A stretch of DNA of 64,000 nucleotides from Psychrobacter sp. 4Dc (GCF_002836715.1 NZ_PJAT01000085.1:1-64000); one strand, 5' to 3'; counted from the stretch's first letter, positions 9,628 through 21,615 are shown. Notes: a model not told the origin generated them from the sequence alone. A program made the numbers and translations.

Positions 9628-10020
9628 GGGTTACTCTCAGTGAAAGGCACAATGACGGGCAGTACAGTTAGTCTTATAACCAGTGACATAACAATAGTAA
9701 TAGATATGCTGCAATTGACCGTGAATTAAAATGAATGATAGAACAATAGCAAAAATAATAGATGGCTATTTTACGATTAAAAATAGTATATAGGATGGCT
9801 TCATTATACCTATTATACATAAATAAATAGTATATATGGATAGCACATCGGTCGCATAGAGTACGCGAAAGCCTGTGTTTAAACAAGCAATTTACACAAG
9901 GCACTAAACGCTGACTAAGCAGCGTTTGTGTTTTATAAATGACAATCAAGAATAGGCTTAAGGGCTATAGTGAAATATTACACTTCATTAGTCATCGATA
10001 AGCACCTATCTACATAGTTA
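9628..10020. other. Long bamB-der gap with one hairpin, no gene seen
   Basis: 393 bases between two genes that are usually close together. A minus-strand open frame of about 90 codons is present, but it lacks a ribosome site and any recognisable feature, so I do not call it. The only clear structure is the inverted repeat at 9903-9930. A promoter for der could lie here. Confidence 0.4.
9903..9930. repeat. Inverted repeat (stem-loop) between bamB and der
   Basis: AAACGCTG and CAGCGTTT form a perfect 8-bp stem with a 6-base loop. It can be extended by CAC/GTG across one bulged base. On the plus strand TTTT follows; on the minus strand, the direction of bamB transcription, no T tract follows. 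It is therefore more likely an RNA-processing or pausing hairpin than a bamB terminator. Confidence 0.5.
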
Positions 10021-11229
10021 TTAGCGAACTAACTGCCAAATAGCAACTTGTCCTGACGTACTTTGAGTCATTAAACGGCTACCTTGAACTTGCAAGTTGG
10101 TCAACGCACCTTTTGTCTCTACACGACTAACGATGCTACCCGTAGCAGGGTTAAACAAATGCACTACGCCATCGAAATCACCAATGGCGATATAGTTGCC
10201 AATCATCACAGGATTGGTAAGATCACGATAAGCCAATTCGTCACTTTCCCAGAGTGTCTCGCCACTGTTGCGATCATAAGCAACTACTTTGCCATCTAGA
10301 CTGGTAGCGATAACTTGCTGAGTATTTACCGCCAATGATTTGAGACTCGCAATTTCATTGACGAACATCACCTGACGTGAGGCCAAATCAATACCTAATA
10401 GCTGACCACTATAGCTGATCGCAAATAACTGATTTTTATCTACGATAGGTTTGCCATCGACATCACTCATGCGCTCAACTTCACTACTACCAGCGCCTAC
10501 GCCAACACGTCTTGACCATAGCGGAAGACCGTTATCGACAGTAATTGCGTGCAAACGACCATCAGCTGTCGCCAAAAGTGCCGTCTCATTGTCTAATAAA
10601 GTCGGCGCAGCGCTACCGCGAACGCTGATAGCAGGTACTTGAGTGGCGAACTGCCATACTGACTGTCCAGTTTGCAGCGACAGACCATGTAAGAAACCAT
10701 CATTCGCTGATAATACCACACGATTATTGGTAATCAGTGCTGGCGTCAAAACTGAGCCTGATAACTGCTGCTGCCAACGCTTTGCCCCAGTCGTGCTATC
10801 AAACGCCATGACCTTGCCACCACGAGTACTAACGATAGCTGTCTGGCTCAATGCATCTACTGCAACACCGCCAGTAATTTGATCGTCAACATTGATGGAC
10901 CATACGCGCTCGCCTGCGCTATTAAACCCTGACAGCTCACCACCGCGTGATGCAGTAACGATTTGACCATTAGCATAGCCAACTTGCAAATCTAGCGGAT
11001 CCTTTTTGCTGGCTTTTTTGTTGCCAACATCGGTAATAAATACAGGCTGTAGTACGCTAATCGGCTGAGCGATTTGTACCAATTTTACCGGATCATTAAC
11101 GACAGGCTTAATACCGCGATTACATCCAATCACTGCCGTGCTCATTACTGCCAGTACGGCCACATGCATGACTGTCTTTTTGATAATCTTGGTGTTTAAC
11201 ATTTTGCTAGAGCGAATAGATTGAGTCAT
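10021..11229 (-). CDS. bamB: Outer membrane assembly lipoprotein BamB
   Basis: Beta-propeller scaffold of the BAM complex, which inserts beta-barrel proteins in the outer membrane. The 402-residue protein has a lipoprotein signal ending AVIGC (Cys about 36), then repeated PQQ-type blades. Examples of the blade motif are GERVWSINV, GAKRWQQQL, GQSVWQF, GLPLWSRRV and GETLWES. The ATG at 11229 has ATGAGAA about 9 bases upstream. A second ATG ten codons in would also leave a usable signal. It sits between yfgM and der, the standard gammaproteobacterial order, which supports the call. Confidence 0.95.
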   Translation of the reverse strand: MTQSIRSSKMLNTKIIKKTVMHVAVLAVMSTAVIGCNRGIKPVVNDPVKLVQIAQPISVLQPVFITDVGNKKASKKDPLDLQVGYANGQIVTASRGGELSGFNSAGERVWSINVDDQITGGVAVDALSQTAIVSTRGGKVMAFDSTTGAKRWQQQLSGSVLTPALITNNRVVLSANDGFLHGLSLQTGQSVWQFATQVPAISVRGSAAPTLLDNETALLATADGRLHAITVDNGLPLWSRRVGVGAGSSEVERMSDVDGKPIVDKNQLFAISYSGQLLGIDLASRQVMFVNEIASLKSLAVNTQQVIATSLDGKVVAYDRNSGETLWESDELAYRDLTNPVMIGNYIAIGDFDGVVHLFNPATGSIVSRVETKGALTNLQVQGSRLMTQSTSGQVAIWQLVR

Positions 11230-11355
11230 TGTATGTTCTCATTACAGATAAATTATTATTAATTGGTAAATTGGCCAACGGCAAATTAGTAATCATTAGG
11301 TTATATTAAAAAAGAGCTTTGGATGATTACCAACTTTCAATACTATCCTACTGAC

Positions 11356-12150
11356 TTACTGCCCTGCTTCGACAGCGACTTCATTCGAGGTATCCATCAC
11401 TAACGATGGCTCAGGAGCAGATGGCTCTTGAATAAGACTGGTTTGCTCAGCAATCGGCTCAGCCGTGATACCTAAGCTTTCCATCTTTAATGCCAATACT
11501 GCACGCGTTTCTTGACGGCTACGTAATAGCTCCCACGCATTGCTATAAGATTTAATCGCTGAATCTTTATTGTCTTGTGCTAAATAAATATCTCCTAGCA
11601 GCTCCTGCTGACTTGCTTCAAACGAGCTTGGCATGTCATTGTTTGCTTCTGATAGTGCAGCATCTGTATCACCTGCGGCCAACAGCGTTTTTGCATAGCG
11701 TAAACGAGTAATCGCTTCTAGACCAGCATCACCCAAATCAATGGCCAATGCTTTTTTGAATGTCTCAGTCGCTGCTGCAAAGTCATCATTGTCTACTTGT
11801 TGACGTGCCTTTATCATTAGCGCTTGCCATGCATAAACCGACTCACCGTGCGTACTGACCAAAGTATCAATATCTTTGTCTAGCTGGCTACGACTTTGGG
11901 TAAGTGCTTCTTGAGCCTCTGCCTCTAAATCTGGGTTTTGCGAGGCCAATTTAACCTCTTCGTTTAGCTGCTGAATATCAGCATATTGATCGGCGGCAAC
12001 GGTATCTACTCGCGCATGGTTGTTTTGCCAGTACGTCCAACCAAAGTAGGCGGCCAGTGCTAACAAAATCGCAGTGACGATATAACTACCATATTGCTTT
12101 AGCGCTTGCATGGAGTTATCTGCATTCGGCGAATTAGGTGTCAGAGCCAT
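11356..12150 (-). CDS. yfgM: YfgM-type TPR membrane protein (SecYEG-associated)
   Basis: Inner-membrane protein that in E. coli joins the Sec translocon with PpiD and helps hand over exported proteins. The 264 residues comprise a short cytoplasmic N-terminus, one transmembrane helix (about 22-40, with AILLALAAYFGWTYW) and a periplasmic TPR-like helical region (about 45-230). An acidic, Glu/Pro-rich tail ends in VAVEAGQ. Length is slightly above the usual 200-210 because of that tail. AGGT precedes the ATG. It is co-directional with hisS and bamB in the conserved order hisS-yfgM-bamB-der. Confidence 0.88.
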   Translation of the reverse strand: MALTPNSPNADNSMQALKQYGSYIVTAILLALAAYFGWTYWQNNHARVDTVAADQYADIQQLNEEVKLASQNPDLEAEAQEALTQSRSQLDKDIDTLVSTHGESVYAWQALMIKARQQVDNDDFAAATETFKKALAIDLGDAGLEAITRLRYAKTLLAAGDTDAALSEANNDMPSSFEASQQELLGDIYLAQDNKDSAIKSYSNAWELLRSRQETRAVLALKMESLGITAEPIAEQTSLIQEPSAPEPSLVMDTSNEVAVEAGQ

Positions 12151-12219
12151 ATATATTTACCTGATAAAATTTACATTAAATTGCTAGTGCCACAAACAAA
12201 GCTGATTAGTCAAAGTCGG

Positions 12220-13509
12220 TTAGCGACGAGAGAAGTTATCTTTATTTGATAGCCAATCTTGGACGACCGTCTTTTGCTCACCTGTCTGCATATCTTTAAT
12301 ACTAATCGTATTATCATCTAGCTCTTGCTGGGCGATGATGACTGTCAATGCCGCGCCTGACTTGTCTGCCTTCTTCATTTGCGCTTTTAGACTCGTGGCA
12401 CTGGCCATCTTTACTCGTACATCTGGACGACTGTGACGTAAGTTCTGTGCATAGCTTATACCAGCACTATATACCTCAGGATGAGCCACAACGAATACAT
12501 CACAAGCAGGTATATCAGCAATCGGCGCAACCGCTTCTATCAGTAGCAATAAACGCTCAAGCCCCATTGCAAAACCAACACCAGGCTCAGATTTGACTGG
12601 TTTACTGCCACCTGTACCGATTGATTTTAATTGCCCTACTAGCCCATCATAACGACCACCTGCACAAACAGTGGCTTGGCTTCCAAGCTTATCCGTTACC
12701 CACTCAAATACCGTTTTATTGTAATAATCGAGGCCACGTACTAAGTGCGGATTGATTTCAAAATCGATATTAAGCGCAGTCAGATAGGCTTTGACCTGCT
12801 CAAAATGCGCCACACTCTCTTCACCCAAGAAGTCAGCAAGCTTTGGCGCATCTGCTAATACTGCTTGCGTACTCGCCTCTTTGCTGTCCAAGATACGTAA
12901 AGGGTTAGTCGTTAGACGGCGTTTGCTATCTTCGTCTAGCTGGTCTTTTTTATCAGTTAAATAGGCAACCAATGCTTCGCGATAAGCATAGCGCTCATCC
13001 AGCTCACCCAAACTGTTTAATTGCAAACGCATCTCATTGTTGAGACCTAGCTCTTGCCACATCAGATGAGTCATCGCAATCAGCTCAGCATCAGCATCTG
13101 GTAATGCACTACCGAAGCTCTCGACACCTAACTGATGAAACTGGCGATAGCGGCCTTTTTGCGGGCGCTCGTAGCGGAACATTGGACCGATGTACCAAAG
13201 CTTGGGCGTGTCACCGCGTAGCAAGTTGTGCTCGATAACTGCGCGCACTGCTCCAGCTGTGCCTTCAGGACGTAACGCTAACGGCGTTGGCGGCTCAGAT
13301 TTATCCGTAAAGCTATACATCTCTTTTTCGACAATGTCAGTCGCGCCGCCAATAGCACGCGCAAATAGATCCGTTTGTTCAACGATAGGCAAGCGAATAT
13401 GCTCGTAACCGTACCTACCAAGTACATCAGCCAATATCGCTTCTAAATGCAGCCACTTTGCTGATTGGTCAGGCAAAATATCATTAAAACCTTTGATAGC
13501 TTTGATCAT
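12220..13509 (-). CDS. hisS: Histidyl-tRNA synthetase
   Basis: Class II aminoacyl-tRNA synthetase charging tRNA-His. The 429 residues match family length. Visible motifs are [11 protein letters not shown] and [18 protein letters not shown] (motif 2 region), the His-specific loop [15 protein letters not shown], and motif 3 ([12 protein letters not shown]). A C-terminal anticodon-binding domain follows (about 330-420). The N-terminus [12 protein letters not shown] is typical. The ribosome site is weak (GGAT about 15 bases away). It is followed by yfgM after 69 bases. Confidence 0.97.
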   Translation of the reverse strand: MIKAIKGFNDILPDQSAKWLHLEAILADVLGRYGYEHIRLPIVEQTDLFARAIGGATDIVEKEMYSFTDKSEPPTPLALRPEGTAGAVRAVIEHNLLRGDTPKLWYIGPMFRYERPQKGRYRQFHQLGVESFGSALPDADAELIAMTHLMWQELGLNNEMRLQLNSLGELDERYAYREALVAYLTDKKDQLDEDSKRRLTTNPLRILDSKEASTQAVLADAPKLADFLGEESVAHFEQVKAYLTALNIDFEINPHLVRGLDYYNKTVFEWVTDKLGSQATVCAGGRYDGLVGQLKSIGTGGSKPVKSEPGVGFAMGLERLLLLIEAVAPIADIPACDVFVVAHPEVYSAGISYAQNLRHSRPDVRVKMASATSLKAQMKKADKSGAALTVIIAQQELDDNTISIKDMQTGEQKTVVQDWLSNKDNFSRR

Positions 13510-13632
13510 GGTACGGTCGTATCCTTAAATGTTTAACAGGTATTCTATTATTGTTTTCTATGTACTTAAATAAGCGTTGTATGTGATTAATACTGTGACG
13601 GTATAGCCTAACGTATCAATCTATTCTATGGC

Positions 13633-14748
13633 TTATTTTACGCGAATGATTTCATTCTCACGTTTTTTTGCCAAATCTTCTGCATGGGCGCGAACCATAC
13701 CTTCTATTTCATCAACCAGATTGTCTGTGTCGATAAGGTGGCTTTTCTCACCCATACGATAGACCAGTGATCGAGGGGCAGCACCAACGATGCCAATATC
13801 GGCCTCTTTTGCCTCTCCTGGACCATTCACCTTACAGCCGATCACAGATAGATTCATCGGTTCACGAATATCTTCTAGGCGCGACTCTAACGCTGTCATT
13901 ACCTTAATCACATCAAACTCTTGACGCGAGCAGCTTGGACAGGCGATAAAGTTTACACCGTTCGAACGAATATTAAGCGACTTTAAGATATCAAAACCAA
14001 TCTTAATCTCTTCTTCAGGCTCAGCTGCTAACGAGATACGAATGGTATCGCCAATACCATCTAGCAATAATCCACCTAATGCAATAGCAGATTTGACAGC
14101 GCCCGTACGGTAGACACCCGCTTCCGTCACGCCCAAATGTAATGGATTATCAATTTGCGCTGATATTAAGCGATAAGCATCCAATGTCAAAAACACGTTG
14201 CTGGCTTTGACAGATACTTTATATTGGTCAAAATTAAGACGCTCTAAAATATCAATATGGCGCATTGCCGATTCTAGCATTGCCTCGCCAGTTGGCTCAG
14301 TATACTTACGCTGTATGTCTTTTTCTAAAGAGCCAGCGTTGACGCCAATACGAATCGGAATATTATGATACTTGGCACAAGCGACTACTTCACGTACTTT
14401 GGCATCGCTACCAATGTTACCGGGATTGATACGTAAGCAGTCAGCGCCCGCTTCAGCAACGGCCAAAGCGATTTTATGATCAAAATGCACATCAGCGATC
14501 AAAGGCACGCTTACCAGTTTGCGAATTTCACCAAAGGCTTTGACCGTATCCATCGTTGGCGTTGATACGCGCATCAAATCTGCACCTGCTTCGACACAAC
14601 GCTCGATTTGAGCGACCGTTGCTGCTACATCACAGGTGTCAGTGTTGGTCATGCTCTGTACGCTAATTGGTGCATCACCACCAACCGCGACATCACCGAC
14701 ATAGATTTTTTTGGTCAGACGACGATTAATAGGCGATGGCATTGACAT
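13633..14748 (-). CDS. ispG: 4-hydroxy-3-methylbut-2-enyl diphosphate synthase (GcpE)
   Basis: Penultimate enzyme of the MEP isoprenoid pathway; it reduces MEcPP to HMBPP with a [4Fe-4S] cluster. The 371 residues form a TIM barrel with conserved [10 protein letters not shown] near the start and VHFDHK. The C-terminal iron-sulfur domain has CPSC in [11 protein letters not shown] and the third Cys in [15 protein letters not shown] lies 7 bases before the ATG. It sits between rodZ and hisS, as in many relatives. Confidence 0.97.
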   Translation of the reverse strand: MSMPSPINRRLTKKIYVGDVAVGGDAPISVQSMTNTDTCDVAATVAQIERCVEAGADLMRVSTPTMDTVKAFGEIRKLVSVPLIADVHFDHKIALAVAEAGADCLRINPGNIGSDAKVREVVACAKYHNIPIRIGVNAGSLEKDIQRKYTEPTGEAMLESAMRHIDILERLNFDQYKVSVKASNVFLTLDAYRLISAQIDNPLHLGVTEAGVYRTGAVKSAIALGGLLLDGIGDTIRISLAAEPEEEIKIGFDILKSLNIRSNGVNFIACPSCSRQEFDVIKVMTALESRLEDIREPMNLSVIGCKVNGPGEAKEADIGIVGAAPRSLVYRMGEKSHLIDTDNLVDEIEGMVRAHAEDLAKKRENEIIRVK

Positions 14749-14906
14749 ACATAAATCCTTGAATCAAAAATAGAAAAGCCCTAGGCCTTTGTACATATAA
14801 TATAAACCAGCTAAATCAGCCTACACATATTCGCTTTATTCAAACACATGGATGCTTCATCCAAACATATGAGTGCTTTATTTAAATTTGGCGCTTATGC
14901 AACTGA

Positions 14907-15725
14907 CTATGGTGCCAATTCAAAAGTAGCTTGCTTATCTGTTGCATACGTATCTAACGCAACTGGTTGTTGATTGAGCATCAAGCTAACATTGTCGATA
15001 TTATCAATTTGCACATTAAACGGTGGCATACCTGACAAGTCATAGTTACCTGCAGACTGAGAACCGTTTATTAAGCTGTTTCCAGAAGCATCCGTGATAC
15101 TAACCACAGCGTCGCTTGTCAATACAAGGTTTAAGGTAGCAGTCGTTGCAGCAGTACCTAAATTCAATGCAGAGCCAGAAGCACCCACGCCACTTGCATC
15201 ACTATTGATGGCGGCACCTTGGGCTTGCTCTATCGCTGACATGTCTTCAACAGCTGATACAGGCTCTTGCGTGTTTTCTTTGCTAGCGTTACTCACCATA
15301 CGGAATAGGAACACCGCCAAGATAATCAATCCGATAACGCCTATGATCAATAGCGGGTTAAAGCGGATACGGTTATGAGTATCACGCTGCAAAGTCCCCA
15401 TTGGACGCAGTGGCGTATCGATATTGCTGGCTGATTTGGCCTTTAGCTCATTAGGATAGGCGGCATCGAAGCTACTAGCGATTTTTGCTGAATCTAAGCC
15501 CAAATATTTGGCATAGTTAATCGCAAAACCACGAGCAAATGCAGCCTGTGGTAGCTCAGCGAAGTTTTCGCTTTCTAAGGCCTCCAAATGACGCTTTAGA
15601 ATGAACAGCTCAGCCGCCGCTGCTTCTAAAGTTACTTGCTTGTTTTTACGGGCTTGCTGCAACACGGCACCAAATGATCCCTGAGCGTTAGATTGAGTGT
15701 TAGATGATGGGGTGATCATTTCCAT
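14907..15725 (-). CDS. rodZ: RodZ-like cell-shape protein (HTH, one TM, DUF4115)
   Basis: Bitopic membrane protein that links MreB filaments to the elongation machinery. The 272 residues hold an N-terminal helix-turn-helix_25 domain (about 18-85, with LQQARKNKQVTLEAAAAEL). One transmembrane helix at about 125-145 follows (LLIIGVIGLIILAVFLF). The periplasmic region ends in a beta-rich DUF4115 domain (about 195-270). GAGG precedes the ATG by 5-6 bases. The first 10 bases overlap the end of the pilW gene, so the two are translationally linked. Confidence 0.9.
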   Translation of the reverse strand: MEMITPSSNTQSNAQGSFGAVLQQARKNKQVTLEAAAAELFILKRHLEALESENFAELPQAAFARGFAINYAKYLGLDSAKIASSFDAAYPNELKAKSASNIDTPLRPMGTLQRDTHNRIRFNPLLIIGVIGLIILAVFLFRMVSNASKENTQEPVSAVEDMSAIEQAQGAAINSDASGVGASGSALNLGTAATTATLNLVLTSDAVVSITDASGNSLINGSQSAGNYDLSGMPPFNVQIDNIDNVSLMLNQQPVALDTYATDKQATFELAP

Positions 15726-16663
15726 GGTGCCTCTGGATTGTTAAGCCAAGTCTTAAGTTGTTTTGCTTCATCACTTAGCGGATAAGCGGATAAAAGCTGC
15801 TGTGCCAATTGCTGGCGCGTTGTTATATTATTTTGTGCTGCTGCAAGCTTGATACCTTGTAAGAGCAAGCGCGGGCTAATACCCTGCCCCTGCACCAATA
15901 TCAGCGTCTCATCATACAGTCTCTGTGCCTGCGGTACACGCTGTTGGTCGAGCAGCAAATCTACCAGTTCAATATGAGCAATAATACTATTACGATTGCC
16001 ATCGAGTGCCCGTAAAAATGCTTTTGAAGCGGCACTATTATCGCCTAACTGCAGATAAGTACGACCTAGGTTTTCTAGCGCGCCAATACGGCCTTCATAG
16101 CCTAGCGTCGCCCCTGCAATCTCAAACTGTTCTGCTGCTTCACGATAGCGCTTTGTCTGTGACAGATACACGCCATAATTATTGTGTGCTTGTACAAAGT
16201 CTTTATCTAGTGCGATTGCTTTTTTGAAGTACTCATCAGCTTTGGCTAGATTGATACGGCTGCCTTCTTGCTGCAACAAAACGCCCATCATATCATAGGC
16301 TGGCGCATAACGGCTATCGGCAGCAAAGGCTTTTTCGAGCTGCTGCTGCGCGGTATCAAGCTCATTTTTTCGGATGTATTGCGCGGCAAGTGAGGTACGT
16401 ACACGGGCGATTTCCTGCTGATCTAAATTTCGATCATTGCTAGCGCGCGTAGATGTTTGGTAAGGAGAGTTACCTAGCAAATCATTAGTCGGGGTAGTCT
16501 GACAGCCACTTAATACAAGAACGCCAAATACTGCCAACAGGACTGCACGCTTTGGCAAAGCGGTTTGGGCAGCACTGATACTCGACTGCTTATAAAATTT
16601 AGAAAATGATTTTTGATATTTGAACTGACAAGAATTTTTAGAAGTCATCATGGCCGCCATCAT
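15716..16663 (-). CDS. pilW: Type IV pilus biogenesis/stability lipoprotein PilW (PilF)
   Basis: Outer-membrane pilotin-like TPR lipoprotein that helps the PilQ secretin assemble. It has a lipobox LSGC, preceded by the hydrophobic run AVLLAVFGVLV, then about six TPR units (for example YAPAYDMMGVLLQQ and VQAHNNYGVYLSQTKRY). The start is uncertain: ATGs occur at 16663, 16660, 16651 and 16648, with a TTG further out at 16678, and none has a good ribosome site. All of these leave an unusually long stretch before the hydrophobic core. A TTG just before PKRAVLL would give a normal signal. It overlaps rodZ by 10 bases in the conserved pilW-rodZ-ispG order. Confidence 0.88.
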   Translation of the reverse strand: MMAAMMTSKNSCQFKYQKSFSKFYKQSSISAAQTALPKRAVLLAVFGVLVLSGCQTTPTNDLLGNSPYQTSTRASNDRNLDQQEIARVRTSLAAQYIRKNELDTAQQQLEKAFAADSRYAPAYDMMGVLLQQEGSRINLAKADEYFKKAIALDKDFVQAHNNYGVYLSQTKRYREAAEQFEIAGATLGYEGRIGALENLGRTYLQLGDNSAASKAFLRALDGNRNSIIAHIELVDLLLDQQRVPQAQRLYDETLILVQGQGISPRLLLQGIKLAAAQNNITTRQQLAQQLLSAYPLSDEAKQLKTWLNNPEAPWK

Positions 16664-16862
16664 AAAACTGGGATTCAATGCGTTCGATCTTCGAGGCCTC
16701 AGTTTAATAGATTTAACCCCTATAAGTACAATTTAGTTGTTATTAATTGCCACGTTCTGCAATCTTGACAGTCATTGCTACATTTTCTTACCATTGCGAC
16801 AGACAAAAGACAGCTAAAACGCTATACCAGTCGAATATAACGTTTATCTTCTAGAGAACGTG

Positions 16863-18092
16863 CTAAACGCTTTCACGATCTTTAATGCTCTGCTGCCACG
16901 CGGCTGAGCGTCTGGTACGATCGGCAACTTGTCCAACCAACTGACCACAAGCGGCATCGATGTCATCACCACGTGTTTGACGAATCGTACAAACAAAACC
17001 CGCTTCGCTCAATATATTACTAAACGCATGGATGCGGTTGTTGCTTGATTTATCATACGGTGCATGTGGGAATGGGTTGAACGGAATAAGGTTAATCTTA
17101 CTTGGTAACCCTTCTAATAAAGCAACTAACTGATGGGCATGCTCATTACTGTCATTGACGCCATCAAGCATCACATATTCAATCGTAACGTGCTTCTTAT
17201 GACGTGGATTGACATCATAGACATAGTTTTTTGCCGCTGCAATCAGCTCTTCTAACGGATATTTCTTGTTAATTGGTACTAACTCATTACGCAGCTCATC
17301 ATTTGGCGCATGCAGTGAAATGGCCAATGCCACATCGATGTCTTGTGCTAGCTGATACATTTTCGGGACGACACCAGAAGTTGATAACGTGACGCGGCGC
17401 TTTGATAATCCATAAGCATGATCGCTTAGCATCAGCTCCATTGAGCCTACTACAGGCTTGTAGTTCAATAGCGGCTCACCCATGCCCATCATCACCACGT
17501 TGGTGACGTTATTTTCCCATAGGCTATGGTCGACGTTTTCTAAACTTTCATTTTCATCTGTCATATATGACGCATTAGCGACCCATAACTGACCGATAAT
17601 CTCAGCCGCACTCAAGTCACGCTCAAACCCTTGCTTACCTGTACTACAGAAGCTACAGTCTAGTGCACAGCCTACTTGCGAAGACACGCATAATGTCTTA
17701 CGGCCATTTAACTTGCTATCATCTGCAGGGATAAGCACCGTCTCAACCAACGAGCCGCCAGTGACTTCAAATACCCACTTACGCGTACCATCATCACTAT
17801 ATTGACGATGAATCACTTTGGGCGGTACCACACAAGCATTAAGCGATAATTTGTCTCGCAATGACTTACTCAAATTGGTCATTTGCTCAAAATCTGTCAC
17901 GCCATGCTGATAAATCCACTTAATCACCTGAGTAGATCGAAATGGCTTTTCACCAATACTCTTGAAGTAATCAGCCAGTTGCGCTTGCGTCATACCCAAT
18001 AGATTGGTTTTGGCATGTGCCTCATCTACTAGCTTGATGCTATCAGTAATCTTAGCAGGTACGTGCTGAGTAGGTGCTTGAACAGTTGACAT
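16863..18092 (-). CDS. rlmN: Dual-specificity 23S rRNA/tRNA adenine C2-methyltransferase RlmN
   Basis: Radical-SAM enzyme methylating A2503 of 23S rRNA and A37 of some tRNAs. The 409 residues have the cluster motif Cys142-x3-Cys146-x2-Cys149 ([12 protein letters not shown]). The second conserved Cys, which forms the methyl-enzyme thioether, is Cys382 in DAACGQL. Also visible are GMGEPLLN and the substrate loop ISLHAPND. The N-terminus has about 30 extra residues ahead of [13 protein letters not shown] precedes the ATG by about 9 bases. It heads the rlmN-pilW-rodZ-ispG-hisS-yfgM-bamB-der run. Confidence 0.96.
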   Translation of the reverse strand: MSTVQAPTQHVPAKITDSIKLVDEAHAKTNLLGMTQAQLADYFKSIGEKPFRSTQVIKWIYQHGVTDFEQMTNLSKSLRDKLSLNACVVPPKVIHRQYSDDGTRKWVFEVTGGSLVETVLIPADDSKLNGRKTLCVSSQVGCALDCSFCSTGKQGFERDLSAAEIIGQLWVANASYMTDENESLENVDHSLWENNVTNVVMMGMGEPLLNYKPVVGSMELMLSDHAYGLSKRRVTLSTSGVVPKMYQLAQDIDVALAISLHAPNDELRNELVPINKKYPLEELIAAAKNYVYDVNPRHKKHVTIEYVMLDGVNDSNEHAHQLVALLEGLPSKINLIPFNPFPHAPYDKSSNNRIHAFSNILSEAGFVCTIRQTRGDDIDAACGQLVGQVADRTRRSAAWQQSIKDRESV

Positions 18093-18598
18093 AATAGGTA
18101 ACCTTTTTGCAGGAGCTTAGATAAGCGGTGCAATTATTTATATGGGCTTTGCCATACATACGTGAGTGCATGAGCAATCCGCTATGAGCGCAGTTCTTCG
18201 AATTAACAAAAACATGCTGATAAGGGATTGATAACGCTAAGTAAAATCAATAATGAGGCAAGTCATTAAGAATTTCAATGAATAATATAATTACAGAACT
18301 CTAAAGCAGATACAAGGCTGCAGATTGTACAAATAGTACATCTGATGAGGGTAATACCGTCGCAGTTTAGTAATTCTTGGACTATAGGATTATTATAATA
18401 GCTAAAACGGCCTATACCCATAAGATATAAGCCGTCTCGCAAACCAATTATAAACAATCAATGTTGTAAATAATTCGTCCATAGTCCATCAAGTATAAAA
18501 CTCATACAGGTAAGATCAGTTTAAATCGTAGCTGTCTTATTATAGCAGTTACCTCAAACAAATCGAATGCCCTAAAAGCTTATAGCTGGTTTACTATA
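18093..18598. other. Intergenic region, no gene seen
   Basis: 506 bases between ndk and rlmN, both on the minus strand. It should hold the promoter of the rlmN-der run. Only a weak inverted repeat was seen near 18322-18343 (AGAT-t-GTAC / GTAC-a-TCT). No credible reading frame or RNA gene. Confidence 0.4.
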
Positions 18599-19030
18599 TT
18601 AGCGTGTACGTGCACAAACTTCATCATCGCTGAAGAAGTAGCTGATTTCACGTGCTGCTGATTCAGCTGAATCTGAACCATGTACTGCGTTTTCGTCGAT
18701 GCTGCTAGCGAAGTCAGCACGGATAGTGCCTTCAGCAGCTTCTTTTGGGTTAGTTGCACCCATGATTTCACGATGCTGAGCGATAGCGTTTTCGCCTTCT
18801 AGTACTGATACCAATACTGGACCTGACATCATGAAAGATTTTAGGTCGTTGTAAAATGGACGCTCAGCGTGCTCAGCGTAAAAACCGCCTGCTTTTTCAT
18901 CATCAAGTTGTAGCATTTTAGCTGCAACGATTTTTAGACCAGCTTGTTCAAAACGGCTATAGATAGCGCCAATGTGGTTGCCAGCAACTGCGTCAGGTTT
19001 GATGATAGATAAAGTACGTTCGTTAGCCAT
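18599..19030 (-). CDS. ndk: Nucleoside diphosphate kinase
   Basis: Transfers the gamma phosphate between nucleoside tri- and diphosphates through a phospho-histidine. The 143 residues match the family. The start is [15 protein letters not shown], and the active-site His117 lies in [13 protein letters not shown] lies 6 bases before the ATG. It lies upstream of rlmN; the ndk-rlmN-pilW order is widespread in gammaproteobacteria, though here a 506-base gap separates the first two. Confidence 0.97.
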   Translation of the reverse strand: MANERTLSIIKPDAVAGNHIGAIYSRFEQAGLKIVAAKMLQLDDEKAGGFYAEHAERPFYNDLKSFMMSGPVLVSVLEGENAIAQHREIMGATNPKEAAEGTIRADFASSIDENAVHGSDSAESAAREISYFFSDDEVCARTR

Positions 19031-19452
19031 GAGAAGCTCCTAATAAATGATAAATTCAATAAAATATGAAAAATTAATGCGTTGTTTTAGCTTTAGCCAC
19101 AATGTTGACTTGGACTGTTTTACACAACTCATGGTATATCAGTGTATAACCATAAGCGCCAACATCGGATTGCTGCCTATTATAATGATTAAGGCCATAA
19201 ATGATAGGGTTAATTTATGACCATACCTTGCATAAAAGTAAATTTATAACAGTATCTTACTTACATCCAAGTTAAGTACTCATCAACAACAGATGCATGA
19301 GCTATCGACTTACTTACCTTATCGCTACTCATATTTATCACTTATAGCTACCAGACTGATTTTATAGAGTATTTATATCATTATTAATGATTAGAAAACC
19401 CTCAACACACCTTGCTAAGAGTTTTGCTAATACATACTACCAATCAAAACAT
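19031..19452. other. Intergenic region, no gene seen
   Basis: 422 AT-rich bases between the LprI-like gene and ndk, holding the ndk promoter. A small imperfect inverted repeat (ATGGTATA / TATAACCAT) lies at 19131-19153. It could be an operator or chance. Nothing else supported. Confidence 0.35.
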
Positions 19453-19869
19453 TTAATCATCTAAGCGACTGTCTCGACAACTACCTGCATTGCATTCACG
19501 CACACGTTCATTCAAAAAATTAACTCGATTAGCTGTCTTATTGGTGGCACAGCTCATATTGACAAAGAAACCATCACCATCGTTATAACTACATTGGTCG
19601 TTGCGCTCGCGCATCCACGCTAATTGTCCGCGTTTAAGCGTGGCTTTTTGCTGTTTGTTTAGGAGTTTACTCAATTTACTGTAAGAGTTGTTAAGCTCTT
19701 TATCTGCTTCTAAGTATACTTTCGTCAGGCAATATAGCCCATCAAAGTCATTGTTTGGTTTGTCACAGTTTTCTGCACCCCAAGCAAACATAGGCAACAT
19801 GAAAGCTGCGGATGTAACTATTGCTATAGAGGTATTGCGAATCGTGGATTTAAGCGTATTCGTTGTCAT
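19453..19869 (-). CDS. Exported LprI-like (DUF1311) protein
   Basis: The 138-residue protein has a signal peptide (about 1-30, ending FAWGAENCD) and one LprI-type domain. The family pattern is visible: CLTKVYLEADKELN, then an aromatic/Lys helix, then LAWMRERNDQCSY. The name comes from a mycobacterial lysozyme-inhibitor lipoprotein. For most bacterial members the role is unknown, so lysozyme inhibition here is only possible. Six Cys in the mature part suggest disulfides. The ATG at 19869 has GGAA 7 bases upstream; an in-frame upstream start adds 11 unlikely residues. It appears monocistronic. Confidence 0.8.
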   Translation of the reverse strand: MTTNTLKSTIRNTSIAIVTSAAFMLPMFAWGAENCDKPNNDFDGLYCLTKVYLEADKELNNSYSKLSKLLNKQQKATLKRGQLAWMRERNDQCSYNDGDGFFVNMSCATNKTANRVNFLNERVRECNAGSCRDSRLDD

Positions 19870-20054
19870 AGCAAATTCCTTTTTGTATGTTGATAAAACC
19901 AAATCCGTCTATAATATCTTACACTTAATTAAGCCAAAATAATGTCAGTATATCCATTATTTATGATATTTTTAGATGATATTATAGCTAGTAGCCCTAC
20001 TCTTACACTGTTGAAATTCAAGGTAATCAATCAATTTCTTGAAGTAGCACACAC

Positions 20055-20087
20055 AAAAAACCCCAACGCTTAGCGTTGAGGTTTTTT
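20055..20087 (-). terminator. Terminator after purA (bidirectional form)
   Basis: Stem AAAAAACC-c-CAACGC and GCGTTG-a-GGTTTTTT, one C/A mismatch, 3-base loop. It lies about 40 bases beyond the purA stop. A and T tracts on both sides allow termination in either direction. Confidence 0.9.
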
Positions 20088-20127
20088 ATTAATACTAAAA
20101 ACTATTTAATCAAGTTTGTAGTAAAAA

Positions 20128-21426
<1,299 letters not shown>

Positions 21427-21496
21427 TTACCTTTATGTATTGAGGTGTGTGCAATAAAAGCTGAAAATTAAAATGATTTTCTTAGCTATATCTTTT

Positions 21497-21532
21497 TATC
21501 TCAGTGATTTATGAAATAGAAACACTGAGATA
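21497..21532. repeat. Inverted repeat in the hisZ-purA gap
   Basis: TATCTCAGTG and CACTGAGATA form a perfect 10-bp stem around a 16-base AT-rich loop. On the minus strand, the direction of hisZ and purA, it is followed by A residues rather than T. It is probably not a terminator, and may be an operator or RNA-processing site. Confidence 0.5.
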
Positions 21533-21615
21533 TCTAACGAATAATTTTGCGTTCTCATAATTTGTACTGAACACTTTTGGCTGCGTGAGCCATTCAATAG
21601 CCTACTATTAGACAA

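Noticed and set aside
9674-9949. Minus-strand 91-codon frame in the bamB-der gap
   Set aside because: No ribosome site, Ile/Tyr/Cys-rich composition typical of noncoding AT-rich DNA, and the hairpin falls within it.
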